From NCBI GenBank assembly GCA_964443745.1, contig CAYUEN010000042.1, positions 1 through 13,968 on the forward strand: a stretch of 13,968 bases of DNA. The letters are read 5' to 3'. Under the pieces are notes generated by a model. The model saw nothing but the letters and a program-made list of their open reading frames with translations, searched no databases and was not told where the DNA came from. Every line of letters begins with the position of its first letter. Positions within the stretch are counted from its first letter, which is position 1. Positions 1-6,402 of this stretch are shown here, piece after piece. The translations under genes and the position numbers were made by a program. Source of the stretch: CAYUEN01 sp964443745 (lineage in GTDB: Bacteria > Campylobacterota > Campylobacteria > Campylobacterales > QNZT01).

Positions 1-545
1 GTGATACCGAGGTTTGGCATCATTCGGGCATGTGTAGGGTATTGGGATGGATGCTGCAAAAACTCAGCCATCGCCTCTTCGCGTGTACTTTTGCCGGTCA
101 TACCCATCATAGGACCGTCGTTGCTCCAAGCAGGATCGAGCCACGCTTTTGTCAGATCCGGTGCGTAGTAGGCTCCGTTTCCAAGCAGCGTATGACAGTT
201 CATACAGTTTTTGGCTTGTGAAGTGAGTTTTCCAAGATGCAGAAGTTCCGCCGCTTCTTCGGGACTCCACTCCTTGCCGAAGAACGGCTCTTTCTCTCCG
301 ATGACCGGAGCTTCATGTCCTCGTTTCTTGTTCATCTCGTACGAGATGTGATAGTTGATCACCGTGGGCGCCGGGACCCTTTTGGTGACACCGTTTTGCA
401 GATCCGCATCCGTACCCATCGTGATTTGACCCATCGTGTCAAACGTCAGCCATATCAGCAAAACGACGGCAAATCCGGTCACCCACGCGGCCGATCTGCG
501 CCAAAAGCTGATACTGCTCCAAACCGACTTTGGTTTGTCTGCCAT
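1..545 (-). CDS. norC: Nitric oxide reductase cytochrome c subunit NorC (partial, 3' end outside window)
   Basis: NorC is the membrane-anchored monoheme cytochrome c that feeds electrons to NorB, which reduces NO to N2O on the periplasmic side. I translated this stretch by hand. The start is ATG at 545-543, with AGGAGGT at 551-557 six bases before it. The first 181 residues show a short basic N-terminus, one membrane segment (about residues 19-37), then a periplasmic part with the heme motif CMNCH at 114-118 followed by TLLGNGAYYAPDLTKAW, a hallmark of the NorC/NOR cytochrome domain. A Met pair at 175-176 is a candidate for the sixth heme ligand. The frame is open to the window edge. It begins 20 nt after the small membrane protein gene and is probably cotranscribed with it. 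norB is expected just beyond the left edge. The alternative is a NorC-like domain of another NOR type; norB would settle that. Confidence 0.86.
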   Translation of the reverse strand, partial: MADKPKSVWSSISFWRRSAAWVTGFAVVLLIWLTFDTMGQITMGTDADLQNGVTKRVPAPTVINYHISYEMNKKRGHEAPVIGEKEPFFGKEWSPEEAAELLHLGKLTSQAKNCMNCHTLLGNGAYYAPDLTKAWLDPAWSNDGPMMGMTGKSTREEAMAEFLQHPSQYPTHARMMPNLGI

Positions 546-565
546 GCTATACCTCCTCTAAAAAT

Positions 566-892
566 TTAGTGTTCATACCCCTCGTGGGTTCTGTCCATCA
601 AAAAGTAGACAAAATGCGGCAATATCAGATATCCCAACATTGCCAGCATCAGCACCTTTTTGGTGAACTCCCCACTCCCGATAAGGGTGCTCAGCAGATA
701 GAGACTATACGTCTGTGCCGCCCAGAAAAGATACCCGACATAGATATAGTATCCCGGGATCTTTTTCATCTTCGCCAGAGTGAAAAACGCGACGAAGATG
801 GCACCGAAGAGGATCACGAAACCACCCGAGAGAAAGATGGTGAGAAAATCCTCCGCAGGGATCTGCGGCATATTGAGATAGACCTCTTTCAC
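566..892 (-). CDS. Small three-helix membrane protein upstream of norC, function unknown
   Basis: This 108-residue protein matches no family I can name. It has three hydrophobic segments, at about residues 15-38, 48-70 and 79-98, a basic loop (KMKKIPGYY) between the first two, and a His-rich tail ending THEGYEH. There is no heme or metal motif beyond single His residues. I take the GTG at 892-890 as start because AGGAG lies six bases upstream. An ATG at 871-869 (residue 8) is a possible alternative with a weaker GAGG further away. It is the first gene of the unit that continues into norC, and an Fnr-type promoter lies directly upstream. By context it may be an accessory or assembly subunit of nitric oxide reductase, but this is inference. 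It is not similar in size or layout to NorE (a COX3-like protein). Confidence 0.75.
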   Translation of the reverse strand: MKEVYLNMPQIPAEDFLTIFLSGGFVILFGAIFVAFFTLAKMKKIPGYYIYVGYLFWAAQTYSLYLLSTLIGSGEFTKKVLMLAMLGYLILPHFVYFLMDRTHEGYEH

Positions 893-901
893 AGAGCACT
901 C

Positions 902-923
902 CTATGGTATAAAACTACCATAG
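902..923. repeat. Perfect 8-bp inverted repeat at the predicted start site of the small protein-norC unit
   Basis: CTATGGTA (902-909) and TACCATAG (916-923) are perfect complements separated by six bases. The palindrome lies between the predicted -10 (925-930) and the gene start. It covers the predicted transcription start (about 918), and its gene-proximal arm abuts the AGGAG ribosome binding site. It could be an operator for a second regulator, or an RNA hairpin masking the ribosome site if transcription begins a little further upstream. Confidence 0.5.
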
Positions 924-966
924 TATTCTATTGTAATTATGAGATTTTTTTATTGATTCAAGTCAA
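918..966 (-). promoter_or_regulatory. Fnr/Dnr-type promoter of the small protein-norC unit
   Basis: TTGATTCAAGTCAA at 953-966 is a TTGA-N6-TCAA box of the Fnr/Dnr class, centred at 959.5. A class II site places the transcription start 41.5 bp away, at about 918, and the -10 hexamer at 930-925. That position reads TAGAAT on the minus strand. The match of box, spacing and -10 is the support; the start itself is predicted. Confidence 0.78.
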
Positions 967-1000
967 GGGAGGAGAAAAGCGATGGAGAAAAAACGGGTAT

Positions 1001-1038
1001 AAAAAAACCCGAAACCCCCACAAGGAGGGGTTTCGGGT
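1001..1038 (-). terminator. Rho-independent terminator of the porin gene
   Basis: A perfect 12-bp stem, ACCCGAAACCCC (1007-1018) with GGGGTTTCGGGT (1027-1038), has an 8-base loop. On the minus strand it is followed directly by a run of Ts (complement of 1001-1006). It begins 25 nt after the porin stop codon, so it closes that gene and insulates the norC unit from read-through. Confidence 0.93.
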
Positions 1039-1062
1039 CTGATTTTGGGTCAGGATATAAAA

Positions 1063-2265
1063 TTAGAAGTTATATCTAGCCCAGAATCGGAGGATGTTCA
1101 TTGTGTCATCGCCACCAAATGTATCTGCAGCGTCGGCACTTCTATAGATGTATCCGGCAAAGAGCATCGTTCCGTTGACTTTGACTTTGTAGAGCAGGTC
1201 GAGCTCTTGGTAGTCGTTATCAGCACCCATCAGATTGATGTCACCAGCGGAAGTGTTGGAGTATTGGGCGATCACCTTACCAGGACCTACAGGTGCGACA
1301 GCTTTGAGCATAAATGTATCACCATCTTTTTTGATCGCAGCTTGGTTCAGAACCATCTGAGTGTAAAGAGGTGTTTTGACACCGGTTCCAAGGTTGTGCA
1401 TTGGTACCGCACCGTCATCTACGGAAGTATATGCACCTGTCAGCGCGATGCCTGCCGCTTTTCCGCTCACTTTGATACCATAAGCTGTTGTACTGTCTGC
1501 ACCGTCAGCTTCTGGATCGATCTGTCCGCCCTGGAGCGCGATATTAACAGGCAGTCCGGCCATTTTGCCAAGATCTGTCTGAAGATCGAGCCACATTGCA
1601 GTCGCTACATGGGAAACATTGTAGTAAGAGAATGTAGGTGTGAAACCTGCAAGGGATTTGTTTTGCAATGTCAGCATATAAGCACCTTCATCTTCACCGA
1701 TGTAGTTGAATGTGCTCATATCGTTTCCAAGGCCATTTCCGTTGGTTCGGCTTACATACGCACCTACGACTGTCGTATCAGGAATGTCCGTGTTGATGAC
1801 GACCATAGCGTCGAAGGTGTTTTTGATGACGTTCCATCCCTCGGAGAATGCGAGCGGAGAGAGTGCCTTGGGGAGTTCCTGGCGACCGAGTTTCGCCAAT
1901 GTGTTGCAAGTGAGCTTCTTCGTGATGTACGCTTTGGTGATCGCGAAGTAATCACCGGAATCAGCAGCGAGATCACCACCACCAGCTTGCATTACATTGT
2001 CAACGAGGTTATTTTCCAAGCCAAGTGTGCTCAGACCTGTTCCCTGGATACCCAGGCCGTAATCATGACCAAGGTCTGCATTCAGATTGATTTGAAGTGC
2101 AGCGTTTGCTCTAGAACCTGTATGATTAAAGAGATCGTTGTCTCCATTGTCTGCTGTTTGATAATAAAGTACCGCTTGTCCGCCTGTCTTTATATCGATA
2201 TCAGCAGTTGCCGTGGTTGCTGCGATCAGAGACGCTGCAGCGAGTGAGAGATAAATCTTATTCAT
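1063..2265 (-). CDS. Outer-membrane porin, Campylobacterota type
   Basis: This 400-residue protein has a Sec signal peptide ending in TTATA before DIDIKTGGQAVLYY. The rest is an alternating, Gly/Asn/Thr-rich beta-strand sequence that ends in RFWARYNF, with the terminal Phe typical of BamA-inserted barrels. The KLGRQELP segment and overall size resemble the porins common in vent epsilonproteobacteria, which are distantly like OprD/MOMP proteins. The start is ATG at 2265-2263, preceded by AGGAGG. It is a single-gene unit: its own Fnr-type promoter lies upstream and a strong terminator downstream. Sharing the box found at nap, nor and nos suggests it is induced under denitrifying conditions and may admit nitrate, nitrite or other small solutes. 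That role is inference; porin specificity cannot be read from sequence. Confidence 0.85.
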   Translation of the reverse strand: MNKIYLSLAAASLIAATTATADIDIKTGGQAVLYYQTADNGDNDLFNHTGSRANAALQINLNADLGHDYGLGIQGTGLSTLGLENNLVDNVMQAGGGDLAADSGDYFAITKAYITKKLTCNTLAKLGRQELPKALSPLAFSEGWNVIKNTFDAMVVINTDIPDTTVVGAYVSRTNGNGLGNDMSTFNYIGEDEGAYMLTLQNKSLAGFTPTFSYYNVSHVATAMWLDLQTDLGKMAGLPVNIALQGGQIDPEADGADSTTAYGIKVSGKAAGIALTGAYTSVDDGAVPMHNLGTGVKTPLYTQMVLNQAAIKKDGDTFMLKAVAPVGPGKVIAQYSNTSAGDINLMGADNDYQELDLLYKVKVNGTMLFAGYIYRSADAADTFGGDDTMNILRFWARYNF

Positions 2266-2336
2266 TCAATTCCTCCTCTTTTGGTCGAATGAGTTGTTGA
2301 TCGCAAGGGTGCGACACCTCAATTGTAAACGAATAG

Positions 2337-2390
2337 TAAACGAATTATAGTACGACTAAACTTAACTTTTCTTGAGGTAGATCAAGAAAA
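2337..2390 (-). promoter_or_regulatory. Fnr/Dnr-type promoter of the porin gene
   Basis: TTGAGGTAGATCAA at 2372-2385 is the box, centred at 2378.5. It sits in a wider palindrome with 9-bp arms (TTTTCTTGA at 2367-2375, TCAAGAAAA at 2382-2390). The -10 position expected for a class II site, 2349-2344, reads TATAAT on the minus strand, a perfect consensus. The predicted transcription start is about 2337, giving a leader of roughly 70 nt to the porin ATG. Confidence 0.85.
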
Positions 2391-2422
2391 TAGTGAAATT
2401 ATCTTGAAATTAGGCAGAATTT

Positions 2423-3067
2423 TTACTCCTCGAAGAGCTTCTTAAGCGCAGCTTTGTTGAGGATTTTAGTATTGGCATGGCGGGGCTGTTCGATCCAGCG
2501 TTGCTTTTTGAATTTGGCGAGGGTGCGCGAGAGTGTTTCGGGAGTGATATTGAGAATCGAAGCGACTTCGTTGTTTTTGAGACTGTTGAAGATATCGAAA
2601 TGGTTGATGATGAATTTGGCGACTTTGGCGTCGGAGGTGAGGATCATCTCCTGATGGATGACGTTGGAGAGGATTTTGACTTTTCGGGTGAGGGATTTGA
2701 TGATTTCGAAACAGATATCGGGATTTTTGAAAAAATCGTTTTCCAATCGTTTGTAGTCTATTTTGAGTATTTTTCCGCTGGTGATGAAACGGGCGGTGGC
2801 CGGGTATTTCATATTTTCAAAACATGCGAGCTCTCCCACCAACGATACGGGTACGAACTGATGAATGTAAAATTCGTGTCCTTTGGGATCGGTCTTGTAG
2901 AGTCTGAGGACTCCATCCACCAAGATATAGAGCGTACCGGGGTCGTCACCCTCGTAAAAGACGATTTCACCTGCGTTGTAGGTTTTGAAATAGGAGAAGT
3001 GTTCGAGCTGTCTGAAGTGTTCTTCGCTCAATTTGTTGAACAGGGGTATCTCTCTTACGCTATCCAT
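2423..3067 (-). CDS. Crp/Fnr-family transcription regulator (Dnr/NssR-like)
   Basis: A 214-residue regulator with an N-terminal cyclic-nucleotide-binding-like beta-roll (about residues 8-110), a long dimerisation helix (about 118-145) and a C-terminal winged helix-turn-helix. The recognition helix reads TPETLSRTLAKF, with E177, S180 and R181 forming the E-x-x-S-R signature that in Fnr contacts TTGAT half-sites. Four such sites lie in this window. The protein lacks the N-terminal cysteine cluster of Fnr; its only cysteines are C82 and C119, so it is unlikely to hold a 4Fe-4S oxygen sensor. This fits the NO-responsive branch (Dnr, NssR), some of which use heme, but the ligand here is not determinable. 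The start is ATG at 3067-3065 with AAGG seven bases upstream. It has its own promoter and no clear TTGA-N6-TCAA box, so autoregulation by this site type is not evident. Confidence 0.88.
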   Translation of the reverse strand: MDSVREIPLFNKLSEEHFRQLEHFSYFKTYNAGEIVFYEGDDPGTLYILVDGVLRLYKTDPKGHEFYIHQFVPVSLVGELACFENMKYPATARFITSGKILKIDYKRLENDFFKNPDICFEIIKSLTRKVKILSNVIHQEMILTSDAKVAKFIINHFDIFNSLKNNEVASILNITPETLSRTLAKFKKQRWIEQPRHANTKILNKAALKKLFEE

Positions 3068-3089
3068 ATATGTACCTTCTCATACTTAA

Positions 3090-3125
3090 GAGTGTAATTA
3101 TAGCGAAAGATCTGTTTTTTTTGAT
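3090..3125 (-). promoter_or_regulatory. Sigma-70-like promoter of the Crp/Fnr regulator
   Basis: TATAAT on the minus strand at 3102-3097 lies about 30 nt before the regulator ATG and predicts a start near 3090. No good -35 is seen (ATCAAA at 3125-3120), but upstream A/T tracts are present and poor -35 conservation is usual in Campylobacterota. Only one TTGAT half-site occurs here, without a partner. Confidence 0.5.
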
Positions 3126-3141
3126 AAAACGCAGTAGGGTG

Positions 3142-3169
3142 CTTCCCTCTTCGAAGCCAAAGAGGGAAG
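3142..3169 (-). terminator. Hairpin after the nap operon, possible terminator
   Basis: A perfect 10-bp stem, CTTCCCTCTT (3142-3151) with AAGAGGGAAG (3160-3169), has an 8-base loop and starts 12 nt after the PAS gene stop. On the minus strand the nearest T-run (TTTT) is about 13 nt beyond the stem, so it is not a canonical intrinsic terminator. It may instead stabilise the nap mRNA 3' end. Confidence 0.4.
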
Positions 3170-3181
3170 AGAGGTAACGTC

Positions 3182-3718
3182 TTATGAGAGGTATTCTCCG
3201 ATGATTCGATCGAGCAGTCGGTCTTCCTCGACGCCTTCTTTTTGTGCAAGGGTGACGAGTTTGTCGACGCTCTCTTTCGAAATGTAGGCGACGGCACGGG
3301 CGAGGTGTTCTTCTTCGAGGCGCATCCTGTCGTAGAGATTTTGCATCTGGATCTTTTTCTCACGTGCTACGGGGTGACGCATCGATTTGTATTCTACGAG
3401 TCTACCTTCTTTGTAGACGCCGGAGATTTCGGCATAGACCCAGTAGTAGCCGCGGTCTTTACGCAGGTTTTTGACATAACCGCTCCACTCCTTCTCTTCG
3501 GATATCGTCTCCCAGAGCTCTTTGAAGACCGATTTTGGCATATCGGGATGGCGTACGATACTGTGTGGCTGCCCAATCAGTTCTTCGGGGGCGTAGCCGG
3601 AGATTCGTGCAAAAGTGTCGTTGACGTAGGTGATGATCCCTTTCAGGTCGGTACGCGAAATGATCAACTCATGTTCGGGGACCTCGGTCTCTATGAACAT
3701 ATCGAAAGTGGTATCCAT
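3182..3718 (-). CDS. Stand-alone Aer-like PAS domain sensor at the end of the nap operon
   Basis: This 178-residue protein holds one PAS domain (about residues 15-118) and a helical tail with no HAMP, kinase, GGDEF or methyl-accepting region. The core closely resembles the aerotaxis receptor Aer: TDLKGIITYVNDTFARISGY, then the PHSIVRHPDMP element at residues 51-61 with the R-H-P-D residues tied to FAD binding in Aer, then GYYWVYAEISGV. A redox- or oxygen-sensing FAD PAS is therefore likely, by homology only. The tail (about 119-178) is charged and helical and probably mediates partner binding. It starts 8 nt after napD with AAGG seven bases before the ATG, so it is very likely translated from nap mRNA. 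It may signal the redox state to a chemoreceptor or another output protein; no partner is visible in the window. Confidence 0.83.
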   Translation of the reverse strand: MDTTFDMFIETEVPEHELIISRTDLKGIITYVNDTFARISGYAPEELIGQPHSIVRHPDMPKSVFKELWETISEEKEWSGYVKNLRKDRGYYWVYAEISGVYKEGRLVEYKSMRHPVAREKKIQMQNLYDRMRLEEEHLARAVAYISKESVDKLVTLAQKEGVEEDRLLDRIIGEYLS

Positions 3719-3726
3719 GGTTGGCC

Positions 3727-4080
3727 TTAGAATTTTCTCTTTTTGAGATCGCCGTGATAGACGATATCCTCCGCTCTGATCGAATCGTCGTTGAGCATTT
3801 CTGGAACGGGATCCATACTGTTTAGTTTCTGGATTTCCCGGTCGAGTTCCTCTTCGCTGTAACTCATCATCATATCCGCCGCGATTACATGGGGTACGGC
3901 CTGGATCGTTTTGAGATTTTTGATCTCGTCGTCCACGCTCTCTCCCTCGACCGTGAGAATGATCTTGCCTTTCTCTTTGTCATGAAAGTGGTAGTCGCAA
4001 AACGTCGCGTTGCTGAAAATCTCCACCAGTTCGTCGATATATTCGGGTAGTGCCTGCACTACGATACTCGATACATTCAT
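3727..4080 (-). CDS. napD: NapD, chaperone for periplasmic nitrate reductase maturation
   Basis: NapD binds the twin-arginine signal of NapA in the cytoplasm and holds it back until the molybdenum cofactor is inserted. The protein is 117 residues and begins MNVSSIVVQALPEYID, the typical NapD opening strand and helix. It continues with the ferredoxin-like fold pattern (DKEKGKIILTVEGES, then a long helix). A charged C-terminal extension (about residues 85-117) makes it slightly longer than enteric NapD. I chose the ATG at 4080-4078 because AAGGAG sits seven bases upstream. The in-frame ATG at 4113 would overlap napL and has no comparable site. It lies 17 nt after napL and 8 nt before the PAS gene. 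Confidence 0.9.
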   Translation of the reverse strand: MNVSSIVVQALPEYIDELVEIFSNATFCDYHFHDKEKGKIILTVEGESVDDEIKNLKTIQAVPHVIAADMMMSYSEEELDREIQKLNSMDPVPEMLNDDSIRAEDIVYHGDLKKRKF

Positions 4081-4097
4081 TCTTTTCTCCTTTGTTT

Positions 4098-5042
4098 TTA
4101 TTGTAGTTTCCACTTCATGATATAGCGGTCGTCGCTTCCTGAAAAGATCGTCCGCTCATCGTAGAACACGATCGTGTTCAGTGTGCTTTTTTGACCTTTG
4201 AGCGTATAACGTTTCGTATCCGTAGAGAGGTCGAAAACGGCGATATCGTTGTCTATACTGAAAGCGAAAGCGGCAAGATTCGCATCCGGGCTCAATCCGG
4301 TGGCGTAGATCAGGAAATCGGAGCGAAACGTTTTGTAACTTCCCGTTTCGATATCGTATACGGCGCCCACACGGTCCTGTCCGGCGGTGGAGACACGGTT
4401 TTTTTTGTAGTCGACTTTGAAGACGTTGTCTTTGTTTGCCCCTTTGAGCTCTTTGATCAATTTGCCGTCTTTCGTCGAGACCAGATAGTTGATGCCCGAT
4501 TCGCAAGAGACGACCGCTCGTGTTCTCTCCTCGTTGAGTGCGAAATCGGAAAATTTCGATTCGCTCAACTGTTTGAGATAGAGGATTTTTTTGGTATCGA
4601 GGTCGAAAAGAAGAATTTCGTTGCTCAGCAGGCCGATAAAAACATGGTTTTTGTCGATGAATCTCGCCTTCTGCATCGTCAGTTCGTGTTTGGCCAACAC
4701 TTTCGTGGTGGTGTTGTTTTCGTGGATATAAAGCTCCCTGACTCCGTTTTCACCCTCCGCCAGCAGCAGTTTTCTACCGTCCATTACATCTACGGCGTAG
4801 ACTTTGGGTTCCATCAAATCCCCCATGAAATCGTGAATCTTCTTGAGGCCGACGCTACCGATGAAACGGTCGTTTTTGATATCGTACATTTCGAGCATAC
4901 CGGCAGTGGTCCCCGCATAGAGAATGTCGTTTTTGATCACGATATCCATCACGTTTCCATGCATTTGGATCTCTTTGATCGGTTTGAGGTCCTTGGCGTT
5001 TACGCTTATAAACAGAACCAGAAGTATCATTAAATATCTCAT
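4098..5042 (-). CDS. napL: NapL, periplasmic beta-propeller-like accessory protein of the Nap system
   Basis: NapL is found in epsilonproteobacterial nap operons and its biochemical role is still uncertain. The protein has 314 residues: a Sec signal peptide (MRYLMILLVLFISVNA) followed by repeated WD40-like blades, for example GNVMDIVIKNDILYAGTTAG near the N-terminus and TIFSGSDDRYIMKWKL at the C-terminus. The start at 5042-5040 is chosen because it gives a proper signal peptide, overlaps the napF stop as ATGA, and is preceded by AGGA. The longer in-frame start at 5117 would bury the signal peptide behind 25 residues that are napF read in another frame. Position between napF and napD supports the name. 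Confidence 0.87.
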   Translation of the reverse strand: MRYLMILLVLFISVNAKDLKPIKEIQMHGNVMDIVIKNDILYAGTTAGMLEMYDIKNDRFIGSVGLKKIHDFMGDLMEPKVYAVDVMDGRKLLLAEGENGVRELYIHENNTTTKVLAKHELTMQKARFIDKNHVFIGLLSNEILLFDLDTKKILYLKQLSESKFSDFALNEERTRAVVSCESGINYLVSTKDGKLIKELKGANKDNVFKVDYKKNRVSTAGQDRVGAVYDIETGSYKTFRSDFLIYATGLSPDANLAAFAFSIDNDIAVFDLSTDTKRYTLKGQKSTLNTIVFYDERTIFSGSDDRYIMKWKLQ

Positions 5043-5548
5043 GCTTTTTCCTTCAGCGCTTCCGCGGATATCGCCTGTGTTGGGCAAACCCCTATGCAGA
5101 ATCCGCAGTTCGTGCAATTTTGGTCGTCGATTTCGGGACGCAACATCCCCAAAAACCGAATCGCCCTATCATAACATACATCCGCACAGGATCGGCATAT
5201 GACGTTATGCCAGGCGATGCATTTGGTCATATCCAGAGTGATCGTCGCTCCGATTTGCGCCGGCTCTTCCGTGAGAACCAGAACACCTTTTTCGCACGCT
5301 TTTGCACAATCGTCACAGTAGGTGCACCCCCTTTTGGAAAAATCGAGCGCGACTGTGCCATCTTCTTGTACGAAAATGATATTTTCGTCGCATGAAGCGA
5401 CACAAGGCTTCTCTTCACAGGAGATACACTCTTTTTCAAAGAGTGTACGATTTGTGTTGTAAGGGGGTCGAATCGGTTCTTTGGATATCTCCTTGCCTGT
5501 GAAAGGAGAAGAGAGAGATCTGAAAAGATCTCTCCTTTGAAAATCCAT
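5039..5548 (-). CDS. napF: NapF, ferredoxin-type protein of the Nap system
   Basis: NapF is a cytoplasmic iron-sulfur protein implicated in maturing the NapA 4Fe-4S cluster. The 169-residue product carries no signal peptide. It has four cysteine quartets: C41/44/49/53, C75/78/81/85, C110/118/121/125 and C145/148/151/155, the last reading CTNCGFCIGVCP. The N-terminal MDFQRRDLFRSL is typical of the family. It starts 3 nt after the second napB, with only a weak GAGG about 11 bases upstream inside that gene, so translation is probably coupled. It overlaps napL by 4 nt (ATGA). A 9-bp inverted repeat near the start (5513-5534) lies inside the coding sequence. Confidence 0.9.
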   Translation of the reverse strand: MDFQRRDLFRSLSSPFTGKEISKEPIRPPYNTNRTLFEKECISCEEKPCVASCDENIIFVQEDGTVALDFSKRGCTYCDDCAKACEKGVLVLTEEPAQIGATITLDMTKCIAWHNVICRSCADVCYDRAIRFLGMLRPEIDDQNCTNCGFCIGVCPTQAISAEALKEKA

Positions 5549-5551
5549 AGC

Positions 5552-6298
5552 TCACTGTACCTCGACGCCCTCGTTGAGCGTGTCGAGGAGGTTGGATCTT
5601 TTTGCGGCGTTTTCGGATTTGAAATCCGGTGTAAATTTGTTTTTGACAAGTGGCTGGACATTCGCCTGAGGTGCATGGCACTGCGAACAGTTGAACCTAC
5701 CCTGATAGAGTTTGTTCTGTTTTTTGACCACGACCTGAATGTCGCTGGTGTTGTCGATCGCTTTACCCTCTTTGATCACTTCGCCGCTCGCACCGATTTT
5801 GGTTTGGGGTCTGAAGTTCGCGAAGTGGGAAGGTGGAATCGGAGTCGCTTTCATACTGGGTGCGACATCCGGCATATGGCATCCCAGACATGCGTTGTTG
5901 TTTTTGGTGATGGGCAGCAATCCTTCCACACTGTGGGGGATCATCGGAGGGGCGTTTTCGAACGACCTCTGGAAAGTCTGTGCCGTTCCGGGTGCCGCCT
6001 TCGTATATTCTACCGGTGGGGGCAACGTTTCATCTTCGCTATAGAGGTTGGTGTTTCGGTAGCTCAAAGACTCTTCCGAGATCGTGCCACCGCTTGGTTT
6101 CGTATTTGCCGGAGCCTGTTTCGCGGGAACAGATTGTGGCTGAACGGGTTTTGCGGGTATGGTCGAAGGAGCGGTTTTGTTTCCAATCTCCTTTTTGATC
6201 TGTGCAGCGAGTGCATTGACCCTCTCCATATCCATCGCGCTTACAGGCAGCTGAATCAGCATCCCACCGAATATGACCATCATGACATTTTTGCGCAC
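5552..6298 (-). CDS. napB: Second diheme NapB with a novel N-terminal extension (tandem duplicate)
   Basis: NapB is the periplasmic diheme cytochrome c that passes electrons from NapGH to NapA. This 248-residue copy has the NapB core from residue 70 onward, with heme motifs CLGCH (137-141) and CSQCH (204-208), almost identical to the copy just upstream. Its N-terminus is different: a Sec signal ending PVSA at residue 21, a short amphipathic segment (MDMERVNALAAQIKKEIGN), then a Pro/Ala/Gln-rich spacer (about 41-69) before GGTISEESL. The start is GTG at 6298-6296, because AAGGAG lies five bases upstream; the next ATG (residue 6) is far from it. It sits between napB1 and napF in the operon, behind a terminator-like hairpin and a long stem-loop. 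It is probably functional: both hemes and the reading frame are intact. Confidence 0.9.
   Translation of the reverse strand: MRKNVMMVIFGGMLIQLPVSAMDMERVNALAAQIKKEIGNKTAPSTIPAKPVQPQSVPAKQAPANTKPSGGTISEESLSYRNTNLYSEDETLPPPVEYTKAAPGTAQTFQRSFENAPPMIPHSVEGLLPITKNNNACLGCHMPDVAPSMKATPIPPSHFANFRPQTKIGASGEVIKEGKAIDNTSDIQVVVKKQNKLYQGRFNCSQCHAPQANVQPLVKNKFTPDFKSENAAKRSNLLDTLNEGVEVQ
5561..6091. repeat. Direct repeat, copy A (second napB core)
   Basis: This 531-bp segment matches 6412-6942 at a constant offset of 851 with six substitutions that I count, at 5614, 6031, 6032, 6035, 6041 and 6080, and no gaps. Positions 5615-6030 appear identical over 416 bp. The match begins at the GGTGGCACGAT codons that open the NapB core and ends a few codons before the stop. 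Confidence 0.93.
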
Positions 6299-6307
6299 GT
6301 CGTCTCC

Positions 6308-6370
6308 TTGAATTTTTTATAGAAGAGTGTGGCGATATCCATCGCAATCGCTACTCTACAAAAAATTCAA
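6308..6370 (-). promoter_or_regulatory. Long stem-loop beside the second napB ribosome binding site
   Basis: On the minus strand, positions 6370-6354 pair with 6324-6308 as a 17-bp stem with two G-U pairs. The core is TTGAATTTTTT with AAAAAATTCAA. The loop holds a smaller hairpin, GCGAT-GGAT-ATCGC. The AAGGAG ribosome binding site of the second napB (6309-6304) starts in the last two bases of the stem. It could limit ribosome access, block exonucleases or form an mRNA processing site. Confidence 0.65.
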
Positions 6371-6396
6371 AAAGGAGAGAAAACCTCTCTCCTTTT
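6370..6396 (-). terminator. Intrinsic terminator or attenuator between the two napB genes
   Basis: AAAAGGAGAGA and TCTCTCCTTTT form an 11-bp stem with a 5-base loop, 6 nt after the first napB stop codon. On the minus strand it is followed by TGAATTTTTT. Within an operon this should cause partial termination, giving more napAGHB transcript than napB2-F-L-D transcript. Efficiency cannot be judged from sequence. Confidence 0.7.
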
Positions 6397-6402
6397 CGGG
6401 TG

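Noticed and set aside
1045..2247. A 400-codon plus-strand open frame opposite the porin
   Set aside because: It mirrors the porin almost exactly, has no signal or domain, and the porin on the other strand has a signal peptide, ribosome site, promoter and terminator.
5513..5534. GAGAGATCT-GAAA-AGATCTCTC hairpin considered as a terminator after the second napB
   Set aside because: It lies inside the start of napF coding sequence and has no T-run on the minus strand.
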